Positions 7,910 through 13,300 of a DNA stretch of 13,300 bases are shown here, one piece after another. The notes beneath the pieces were generated by a model that saw only the letters and a program-made list of their open reading frames with translations, did no database searches and had not been told where the DNA came from. Positions within the stretch are counted from its first letter, which is position 1; every line of letters begins with the position of its first letter. This DNA is from JAIPJA01 sp964390115 (lineage in GTDB: Bacteria; Patescibacteriota; Patescibacteriia; Patescibacteriales; UBA12465). Made by a program: the position numbers and the translations under genes. The stretch is taken from contig CAYMGT010000023.1 in assembly GCA_964390115.1 (NCBI GenBank), forward strand, positions 1-13,300, given 5' to 3'.

Positions 7910-8710
7910 TTAAACAGACTCTTTAAAAAAGAGTTTTTTATTTTTTTTGTAAAAAATAAAGGCTAAAGAAATAACTAGTAAAACTAAAGCTACTATAATA
8001 CTTGTTATAATCGAAGGATACTTACTATTGAAGCCAGTTACTGAAGTATGTTTAAACCAAATACCAAAATAAGCCCAAATAAATACTAATAAGTACGGAA
8101 TATTTTTATCTTTATATGATCGTAAAATACCAATAACAGCTCCAATAAAAAGAATAATAATCATCCAAGTTATTTCACTTATTCCAAAGCCATTCCAATT
8201 TAAATCAACTAACAGTGCTGTAATGTTAGCAATAGTAGCCACGCTTATCCATCCAAAATAAATACTAAAAGGTAAGCGAAAAAAGAATTGTTCTTTTCTA
8301 GATAATTTATCCTTATTAATTAAATCAGCGATTTTAATTAAACTTACTAAAATAATTATCATTAAAACAACTGATAAAATTAAGACACCATAATGCCACG
8401 CAAATATCCAAGCTACATTAGCTAAAGAGGAGATTATAAAAAATATTGCCACCTTATTAAATAAAACTATATTATCTGTAGATTTTTTAATTAAATAATA
8501 GACTATATAGGCTGCTAATAACAAGTAAATTAATCCCCAAATAGAGAAAGTTAAGCCCGCAGGAGCAAATAAATTAGGATAGGCATCTGACACCTCTCCT
8601 GTATTTTTACCAGCTATTGGTAAAGCATTGGCTAAATAATTGACTGTAATCATAGCTAAATAAACTATAAGGCTAAAGATTTTTAGCACTAATCTTTCAC
8701 TTCTTTTCAT
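7910..8710 (-). CDS. Multi-pass membrane protein related to TspO-like tryptophan-rich sensory proteins
   Basis: About 266 residues from the ATG at 8708-8710. The frame can also open at a GTG at 8726-8728 (272 residues), but the ATG puts the protein start at MKRSERL just before the first helix, and ATG is used by the other genes here, so I prefer it. About eight membrane helices are visible. Family-typical segments include NYLANALPI, NLFAPAGLTFSIWGLIYLL, NVAWIFAWHYG, LPFSIYFGWISVATIANI and IWAYFGIWFKH, matching the longer bacterial proteins annotated as tryptophan-rich sensory proteins. Classical TspO has five helices and about 160 residues, so this is a related longer branch whose ligand is not established. 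A weak promoter candidate lies upstream (TATGAT at plus 8753-8758 with TTGCTA 19 bases before it). The gene heads a probable two-gene transcript with the uncharacterised gene at 7364-7891. Confidence 0.8.
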   Translation of the reverse strand: MKRSERLVLKIFSLIVYLAMITVNYLANALPIAGKNTGEVSDAYPNLFAPAGLTFSIWGLIYLLLAAYIVYYLIKKSTDNIVLFNKVAIFFIISSLANVAWIFAWHYGVLILSVVLMIIILVSLIKIADLINKDKLSRKEQFFFRLPFSIYFGWISVATIANITALLVDLNWNGFGISEITWMIIILFIGAVIGILRSYKDKNIPYLLVFIWAYFGIWFKHTSVTGFNSKYPSIITSIIVALVLLVISLAFIFYKKNKKLFFKESV

Positions 8711-8796
8711 AGATTTTTTTAAATGCACTAATTAACTTAATACAATTACTATATCATATCTCTTCAAAGCTAAAAACTAGCAATTAAAAAATATCG

Positions 8797-9600
8797 TTAG
8801 GCTTTTATTTTTTTCAGCAACTCCGGTAAAGCTAAACTCATAGCCTCCTCGCCTATTTTTACAACTTTTTCCCCTTCACTACTGGTAAAATATTTTTTCC
8901 AACTTGAACACTCTCTTAAAGATGGCTGTATAACAATATCACTTTTTCCTAAAATATTTTTAGTTAAGTAACACTGTATTATTTCGTTTGTCCTTAAGGC
9001 AACTTCAGTAACACTGGGTTCTTTCTTTTTAAATTTAATAGGTATTTCAAAATTATTTAAATTTACAGAAATAACAATATCAGCTCCCATTTGCTTGACT
9101 ACATCATCAGGAACTGGGTTAGTAAGACCCCCGTCAACTAAAATATTATCTTGCCACGCGATCGGCTTAAAATATCCAGGAATAGCCATGCTAGAGCGAA
9201 CAGCAAAAGCCAAAGATCCAGAATTAAAAATTACTGGTTCAGCTTTAATTAAGTCTGTAGCTACAACAGATAGAGGAACTTTTAAATCTTCAAAATTAGC
9301 ATTATTTAACCAATTATTTAGCATCTTCTCTAGTTTTTTTCCTTTAATTAAACCTCCTGACCAAGAAGCGTCCAGAAAACTAAATATTTTTTCTTTTTTC
9401 TTTCCAAGTGTAAATTCTTTTAGAGCCTCGATGTCTTGATAAAGAGCAAAATGAGCACCAATCCAAGCGCCAACACTAGTGCCTGCAATATAATCAACTT
9501 TTATATTATTTTCTTGTAGGACCTTAATTACACCAATATGTGTTAGTCCTCGCACACCACCTGAACCCAAGGCTAAACCAATCTTTTTTTTATTTTTCAT
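8797..9600 (-). CDS. Patatin-like phospholipase / NTE-family serine hydrolase
   Basis: This 267-residue soluble enzyme has all the elements of the patatin Ser-Asp dyad: the oxyanion-hole glycine loop GSGGVRG at residues 12-18, the nucleophile elbow GTSVG at 40-44 with Ser42, and DGG at 156-158 with the catalytic Asp156 (VDGGLTNPVP). SSMAIPG at 136-142 and ATDL at 114-117 are also typical of bacterial RssA/YchK-like members. It probably hydrolyses acyl esters of lipids; the substrate cannot be read from sequence. It has no signal peptide, so it should act in the cytoplasm or at the inner membrane face. The gene is separated by about 85 bases from the genes on both sides or more, and appears to be a single transcription unit with its own promoter. 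Confidence 0.93.
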   Translation of the reverse strand: MKNKKKIGLALGSGGVRGLTHIGVIKVLQENNIKVDYIAGTSVGAWIGAHFALYQDIEALKEFTLGKKKEKIFSFLDASWSGGLIKGKKLEKMLNNWLNNANFEDLKVPLSVVATDLIKAEPVIFNSGSLAFAVRSSMAIPGYFKPIAWQDNILVDGGLTNPVPDDVVKQMGADIVISVNLNNFEIPIKFKKKEPSVTEVALRTNEIIQCYLTKNILGKSDIVIQPSLRECSSWKKYFTSSEGEKVVKIGEEAMSLALPELLKKIKA

Positions 9601-9630
9601 AAATTAAATAGTATTATTTACTTTGATGTT

Positions 9631-9660
9631 ATTATAACAATAAAAATATTAGATTATCAA
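9631..9660 (-). promoter_or_regulatory. Putative promoter of the patatin-like gene
   Basis: On the minus strand, TTGATA (plus 9655-9660; 5 of 6 to consensus) lies 18 bases before a perfect TATAAT (plus 9631-9636). Transcription would begin near 9625, leaving a leader of about 25 bases. It sits just downstream of the ferritin-like gene's terminator, which fits an independent transcription unit. Confidence 0.55.
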
Positions 9661-9684
9661 TAGAGAATAATATTAGATAAATAT

Positions 9685-9712
9685 AAAAAAGTAGACTCTT
9701 GTCTACTTTTTT
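9685..9712 (-). terminator. Intrinsic terminator of the ferritin-like gene
   Basis: A perfect 12-bp inverted repeat, AAAAAAGTAGAC and GTCTACTTTTTT, encloses a 4-base loop. The core GTAGAC/GTCTAC holds the three G-C pairs, and the T6 arm provides the U-tract. It lies 23 bases past the stop of the ferritin-like gene and before the patatin promoter. Because the repeat is symmetrical it would work in either direction, but no plus-strand gene leads into it. Confidence 0.85.
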
Positions 9713-9735
9713 AATATAATTTGTTCATTTTTCAT

Positions 9736-10011
9736 TTAGTGTTCTGTTTCAATGTTATCTTTAAATAATCTTTCCTTAAGTTCGCTAGCAAAGACTTCAT
9801 CATTCTTTCTCAACCACTCAATTAGCATGGCAGCGTGTTCTTTCTCTTCGTTAGCATTATGAATTAATACCTTTCTTAACTCTTCATTTTCACAAGCATC
9901 CGCTCTTTGATTATACAAATCAACTGCTTCTAATTCTTCTTTTAAAGAATCGATAGCTCTTTTTAAATCTAGAGTCTTAGAACTTAATTTACTTCTCTCT
10001 TCATGAATCAT
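9736..10011 (-). CDS. Encapsulated-ferritin-like protein (EncFtn family), ferroxidase
   Basis: This 91-residue, all-helical protein closely resembles the encapsulin-associated ferritins typified by Rhodospirillum rubrum EncFtn. The two helices contain EELEAVDLYNQRADA at residues 25-39 and NANEEKEHAAMLIEWLRKND at 52-71. By alignment from memory, Glu26, Glu56 and His59 match the di-iron ferroxidase ligands Glu32, Glu62 and His65, Tyr33 matches Tyr39, and Glu25 and Glu28 match the entry-site glutamates. The entry-site Trp38 is Leu32 here. Family members form ring-shaped decamers in which the iron site lies between subunits; they oxidise Fe(II) and normally pass mineral to an encapsulin shell. 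The C-terminus (RLFKDNIETEH) shows no recognisable encapsulin-loading peptide, and no shell gene is in the window. It appears monocistronic, with a promoter and terminator of its own. Confidence 0.88.
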   Translation of the reverse strand: MIHEERSKLSSKTLDLKRAIDSLKEELEAVDLYNQRADACENEELRKVLIHNANEEKEHAAMLIEWLRKNDEVFASELKERLFKDNIETEH

Positions 10012-10041
10012 ATATTTATAGGTTAATTATAAGCTAATTGT

Positions 10042-10069
10042 AGTATAACAAATTTTACTAGTCTGTAAA
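10042..10069 (-). promoter_or_regulatory. Putative promoter of the ferritin-like gene
   Basis: On the minus strand, TTTACA (plus 10064-10069; 5 of 6) is followed after 16 bases by TATACT (plus 10042-10047; 5 of 6). The start would be near 10035, with a leader of about 24 bases to the ATG at 10011. A second TATAAT (plus 10026-10031) lies closer to the gene but lacks a well-spaced -35 box. Confidence 0.5.
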
Positions 10070-10073
10070 ATTT
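10050..10073. promoter_or_regulatory. Palindrome over the ferritin-like gene's -35 box, possible operator
   Basis: A perfect 9-bp inverted repeat, AAATTTTAC then GTAAAATTT, is separated by 6 bases. It fully covers the predicted -35 box and reaches to within two bases of the -10 box, the classic position for a repressor site. A weak terminator for the upstream TIM-barrel gene is the alternative, but the stem has only one G-C pair per arm and no T-tract follows it on the minus strand. It does not match the Fur or DtxR consensus as I know them. Confidence 0.45.
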
Positions 10074-10093
10074 ATAAAAAAAATATTCTCTAT

Positions 10094-10804
10094 CTAATTA
10101 CTAGAATTTAAACCTTTTTTTATAAACATATACTCTTTTTTAAGTAAAGCAACATCATTTAAATCACTTTCAATAATTATCGGCAATTGCTTATATCTTA
10201 AAAATTTAATTATTTCTAATTGTTTACTTTTATATAAAGAAACGTGTTTTTTTATTTTATCATGACCACTGATATGATATTCCACTATTTTATCCGAGAA
10301 TTTATCTTGGAATCTTTCAGCTAGAAGCATACTCTTGTCATTATCATAAACATGATTGAGATCTAAAGTTATTTTCAAGTTAAAATAATTAGAAACAGCT
10401 TCAAAATCTTTAATAGACTTAAAACTATTTTTATCACTATCCATATTTTCTATAGATAAAGGTAAATCAGAAAATTCTTCCAATAAATCCCAGTTATTTA
10501 TTTGGTCCGGATGAATAACTACATTTTTAATTTCAAACTTCTTACAAATTTCTCTTATTTTTTCAAGTAGAATAAAATCCTTTTTATAATTGTTATAGAA
10601 GCTGGGGGCATGTAAAGAAATATATTTAAATTTTAAATAAAGATTAGCATCTAAATTATTTATTATAAAATTCATTATTTCTTCATTTACAGCATGTAGT
10701 TCTATAGCATTGAAAAAATATTTATTTAAATAACTATATTTATACCTATCAGTGTCATCAATAAATAATTTGTTAAAGACACCATCGCTAAAACCAATTA
10801 ACAT
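10094..10804 (-). CDS. TIM-barrel protein, xylose isomerase-like / AP endonuclease 2 superfamily
   Basis: This 236-residue cytoplasmic protein has the recurring strand-end pattern of metal-dependent TIM barrels of the sugar isomerase/endonuclease IV superfamily: ELHAVN at 35-40, YISLHAPS at 61-68, VVIHPD at 95-100, LSIENMD at 116-122, ITLDLNHVYDND at 145-156, EYHISGHD at 175-182 and IIIESDL at 209-215. Likely divalent metal or catalytic residues are His65, His98, Glu119, Asp148, His151, His177 and Glu212. It is short for endonuclease IV (about 280) and lacks that family's usual signatures, so a small isomerase, epimerase or hydrolase is as likely. It lies 46 bases after the secreted-protein gene and may be co-transcribed with it. 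The substrate cannot be assigned. Confidence 0.78.
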   Translation of the reverse strand: MLIGFSDGVFNKLFIDDTDRYKYSYLNKYFFNAIELHAVNEEIMNFIINNLDANLYLKFKYISLHAPSFYNNYKKDFILLEKIREICKKFEIKNVVIHPDQINNWDLLEEFSDLPLSIENMDSDKNSFKSIKDFEAVSNYFNLKITLDLNHVYDNDKSMLLAERFQDKFSDKIVEYHISGHDKIKKHVSLYKSKQLEIIKFLRYKQLPIIIESDLNDVALLKKEYMFIKKGLNSSN

Positions 10805-10850
10805 TTTAATTTATTATTAATTTAGAAAAAAGTAAATATTGATTTTTATT

Positions 10851-12266
10851 TTAAAGAGTGTTCAAATTATTCTTCATTAGAGGGTCGTAACCATTTAAAA
10901 CTTCCCTGCCGTCACTATAACCGTCACCATCTGTGTCAATATTTAATGGATTAGTACCAAGTTCTTTCTCTCTCCAGTCTGGCAACAAGTCACCATCACT
11001 ATCTGCTTCTCTTTGTGATCCTGAATAAGTAATCGCCTGCATAGCATTCCATTCTTTAGTTGTTTGCGGGATTTTGTTATAAATATTTCTAAAAATTTCA
11101 ATACCTTTTTTTTCACTCTCTAGATTACGATTTTCTGCTTTTTGTCTAAGTCCATAAGCTAAAACATTTACAGCCGCTTTATCTTTTTCGTTAATACTTG
11201 TTTCGGGCAATCTTTTATATATTTTTATAAACTCTTCAGTAGCTTCATTTTCAGCTTTTGGACTTTTTTGGGAAGGAAAATGACCATTGGCTATTTTAAC
11301 AACCTCATTCATTTCTATATCAGTTTCAGGAATTTTATCAAAAGCTTCTTTATATGATTTAAGAACAGCCGCTCTTTCACCTTCTCCTAGTTTTTCAGTA
11401 TTTTTATCAACGCCCCTAGCTACAAAATTATCAAGTTTCTTTTGAAAAGGATGGGAAATGGCTCGAGGATCTTCTAGTGGTAAACAAAGAGGTAAAGTTG
11501 GAAAATAATAACAAACCGAACCTTTGTTAGGTTTAGTTACAAAACTTGAAGCATCTTCTCCCACTGTACTTTCTCCCGGTTGAACACAACGATAGGATAA
11601 TTTACTAGATACATACCGACCAACATTGCCAGCATCTCTCCAACTATTAGTCGTTTCTTTCTTATACTCAACTACTTTTACAGTCTCGGGGTAAAACTTT
11701 TGACAGTAACTTAACTTATTTTCCCTAGCCCCTGAAACACCATCGCTATCACTTTTCCAAGCCTCATCTTGTCTATCCCAATACTGATTAACTTTACCAA
11801 ACCAAAACATTACTCTTGGTATTTGCCTATCTTCTTCTGCTACAGGAACATTTTCTGGTAATTTCTCCCTATCAAATCTAGCATATACAATATTTTTTCC
11901 TTCACTTATAACCACATCAAAAAAATTATCAAAAGCCGAAGACTGACAACTAGCATTATCGCAGGTATCAGACCAACCATTAAAATTAGAACCTTCTCTA
12001 ACGACTGCTTCTAATCTTAGTACCGTGCCTTTATCAAAACTAACTGTACAGCTATCGCCACAAGATAAAACTTGATTACCGTTTAAGTAAGCTTTAACAT
12101 CGCCTGCTCCATTACCTCTGCGAAAAACCAAAAAATTACTATCTGTGTCTTCTGCTGTGCTACTAGATCTTGCTACATCAAGGGTCCAAGCCTTAACTAA
12201 TCCTGGTAATAAAAAAATTAACATTAAAAGTAATAAACTTAAGCTTAAATTTTTAAAATTTAACAT
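10851..12266 (-). CDS. Secreted surface protein with InlB-like repeat domain, tandem helical repeats and thrombospondin type 3 repeats
   Basis: This 471-residue protein begins with a signal peptide (hydrophobic core at about 8-22, likely cleavage after VKA at 26). Residues 48-133 form a domain like the bacterial divergent InlB B-repeat (YLNGNQVLSCGDSCTVSFDKG, then FNGWSDTC and YARFD), with Cys69/Cys73 and Cys102/Cys107 probably disulfide-bonded. A Cys-containing segment at about 186-262 (SYCQKFYP, SYRCVQ, VCYYFP, LCLP) follows. Residues 305-416 carry about 45-residue repeats marked by FDKIPETD, YKRLPETS and YNKIPQTT. The C-terminus has two calcium-binding thrombospondin type 3 motifs, DSDGDLLPD at 422-430 and DTDGDGYSD at 444-452. 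No sortase motif or C-terminal anchor is seen, so it is secreted or held by other contacts. Cell-surface adhesion is a likely but unproven role. Confidence 0.85.
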   Translation of the reverse strand: MLNFKNLSLSLLLLMLIFLLPGLVKAWTLDVARSSSTAEDTDSNFLVFRRGNGAGDVKAYLNGNQVLSCGDSCTVSFDKGTVLRLEAVVREGSNFNGWSDTCDNASCQSSAFDNFFDVVISEGKNIVYARFDREKLPENVPVAEEDRQIPRVMFWFGKVNQYWDRQDEAWKSDSDGVSGARENKLSYCQKFYPETVKVVEYKKETTNSWRDAGNVGRYVSSKLSYRCVQPGESTVGEDASSFVTKPNKGSVCYYFPTLPLCLPLEDPRAISHPFQKKLDNFVARGVDKNTEKLGEGERAAVLKSYKEAFDKIPETDIEMNEVVKIANGHFPSQKSPKAENEATEEFIKIYKRLPETSINEKDKAAVNVLAYGLRQKAENRNLESEKKGIEIFRNIYNKIPQTTKEWNAMQAITYSGSQREADSDGDLLPDWREKELGTNPLNIDTDGDGYSDGREVLNGYDPLMKNNLNTL

Positions 12267-12292
12267 GTGTTTAAATTAATTTATATATTTAG

Positions 12293-12321
12293 ATTATAAA
12301 ATGATATAGTAAAAATAGTAA
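12293..12321 (-). promoter_or_regulatory. Weak promoter candidate for the secreted-protein gene
   Basis: On the minus strand a perfect TATAAT (plus 12293-12298) follows TTACTA (plus 12316-12321; 3 of 6) after 17 bases. The 56-base gap to the metallophosphoesterase gene leaves room for it, but such matches are expected by chance in DNA this AT-rich, and read-through from upstream is equally possible. Confidence 0.3.
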
Positions 12322-12322
12322 T

Positions 12323-13300
12323 TTAAAACTTGAAAAGAATAATTTCACCTGGTAAAAGAGTTCTCAGGGGAGGGCCCCATGTTCCTGTACCCGCGCTAGT
12401 ATAGACCAACATATTTTCATAATTTTCTAGACCATAGGCATATTTACCATAAATCCAATTAGTTACTAGAGAAAAGGGGAATATTTGCCCTCTATGGGAG
12501 TGACCTGATAGCATTAAATCTGCCTCTAAAGCTAAAGCCTCAGCGTGATCAACTGGCACATGATTAACCACAATTCTATAATTATCTTTATTTACCTGCA
12601 AATTATCTATTACTCTTCTGATGTTACTATCCCCATGACTTACATAATTAAAACCTATAATCTCTACGTCATCTATAATTATTGCCTCATCACTTAGAGT
12701 AAATATTCCAGCAGATTCTGTAGTAGTCAAAATTTCTTTTTCTAAAATATAAACATCATGATTGCCAGGTACAAATATCACGGGCGCTAAAAATGATTTT
12801 AGAGCAGGTATAAACTCTTCAAGTTGCATGTCACTACCATCAAAAAGATCTCCGCTAATAATAATGTAATCGGCTTTTAGCTTGTTAACCTGCTTAGCAA
12901 TTCTTTCTAAATAAAACGGTCTATAAATCGCACCTAAATGTATATCGGATAAATGAACGAAACTAGTTTCTTCTCCTATTGAACTGATTTTATCACTGTC
13001 TAAGTTAATAGTTTTTACTCTAGGAAAAAAAGCATTATAAGTTCCTAATAAAAAAAATACTACTACTATGACTATAAAGCTTTGAGCAACTTTTTTAGTG
13101 TTAGGAAAAATACATTTTGCTTTTAAACAAGCGATTTTAGTTACTAAGATTGAACGAATAAAAAATAAAAAACCAAATAACATTAACTGCGTTAAAAGAC
13201 CAAATAAAACTGCAAATATAGTATAAACCATAGCTAAAAAAGAACTTTCAACTATATGAAGTAAAGCAAAAGAAGCTACAAAAATGAAGCTAATTAGAGC
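12323..13300 (-). CDS. Membrane-anchored calcineurin-like metallophosphoesterase, 5' end beyond window
   Basis: A 302-residue protein can be read from the ATG at 13229-13231, but the frame stays open to the right edge for 23 more codons that are also hydrophobic (FIFVASFALL and FLAMVYTIF across the junction). The true start is therefore probably outside, and the product has several N-terminal membrane helices. Counting from that ATG, hydrophobic segments lie at about 5-30 and 50-70. The catalytic domain has all five metallophosphoesterase blocks: SDIH at 95-98, GDLFD at 127-131, GNHD at 156-159, NHVP at 223-226 and GHSHRGQ at 243-249. It resembles the YkuE/YaeI-type group, whose studied members act on lipid or envelope phosphoesters. 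The C-terminal TSAGTGTWGPPLR at 278-290 is typical. The substrate here is unknown. Confidence 0.92.
   Translation of the reverse strand, partial: ALISFIFVASFALLHIVESSFLAMVYTIFAVLFGLLTQLMLFGFLFFIRSILVTKIACLKAKCIFPNTKKVAQSFIVIVVVFFLLGTYNAFFPRVKTINLDSDKISSIGEETSFVHLSDIHLGAIYRPFYLERIAKQVNKLKADYIIISGDLFDGSDMQLEEFIPALKSFLAPVIFVPGNHDVYILEKEILTTTESAGIFTLSDEAIIIDDVEIIGFNYVSHGDSNIRRVIDNLQVNKDNYRIVVNHVPVDHAEALALEADLMLSGHSHRGQIFPFSLVTNWIYGKYAYGLENYENMLVYTSAGTGTWGPPLRTLLPGEIILFKF

Noticed and set aside
7918..7936. Hairpin ACTCTT / AAGAGT near the end of the TspO-like gene
   Set aside because: It lies inside the coding sequence for the Lys/Phe-rich C-terminus and is not followed by a T-tract in the direction of transcription.
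8726..8728. GTG as start of the TspO-like gene
   Set aside because: The ATG 18 bases downstream lies directly before the first membrane helix and fits the ATG use of all other genes. The GTG would add only six residues.
10012..10048. PerR-like box (TTATAAT followed by CTATAA) in the ferritin-like gene's leader
   Set aside because: The half-sites are not in the right register or spacing for a PerR palindrome, and such strings are common in this AT-rich background.

Overview
This window looks like a piece of an AT-rich (roughly 30% GC by eye), densely packed chromosome from a small-genome bacterium, most likely a Candidate Phyla Radiation (Patescibacteria) lineage. The pointers are a compact type IV pilus operon with no outer-membrane secretin gene in view, a secreted protein with thrombospondin type 3 repeats and tandem 'IY..(I/L)P.T' repeats of a kind I associate with that group, many small orphan genes, and a complete lack of Shine-Dalgarno motifs before the 13 start codons that can be judged. 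All reading frames fit the standard code, and the 13 visible stops are TAA or TAG. The taxon assignment is inference; there is no rRNA or other marker gene here.

Region 1 (1-5924, all minus strand) is a type IV pilus assembly operon, transcribed leftward as pilM - pilN - pilO - small membrane protein - pilB - pilC. The gaps are 1 to 10 bases. PilM is the cytoplasmic actin-like protein, PilN and PilO are single-pass inner-membrane alignment proteins, PilB is the extension ATPase and PilC is the platform protein, cut off by the left window edge. The small membrane protein sits where pilP lies in diderm operons but does not look like PilP. PilN carries an unusually long charged cytoplasmic extension.

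Region 2 (5925-7346) is a divergent gene for a membrane-anchored extracytoplasmic beta-propeller. It shares a 150-base intergenic region with pilM, in which two opposing sigma70-like promoters appear to overlap at their -10 boxes. It is the only plus-strand gene.

Region 3 (7364-9735, minus strand) holds an uncharacterised basic protein and a multi-pass protein related to TspO-like tryptophan-rich sensory proteins (probably co-transcribed), then a patatin-like lipid hydrolase with its own promoter.

Region 4 (9685-10804, minus strand) holds a short ferritin-like protein that strongly resembles encapsulated ferritins (EncFtn), with a clean terminator and a palindrome lying over its predicted promoter, then a TIM-barrel protein of the xylose isomerase-like superfamily. 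No encapsulin shell gene is visible.

Region 5 (10851-13300, minus strand) holds a secreted multidomain surface protein and a membrane-anchored calcineurin-like metallophosphoesterase that runs off the right edge.

The strongest leads are the orphan EncFtn with its putative operator, the remodelled PilN and small-protein part of the pilus platform, and the propeller gene coupled by promoter to the pilus operon. No mobile elements, CRISPR arrays, tRNA or rRNA genes were seen, and no gene-free stretch exceeds 300 bases.
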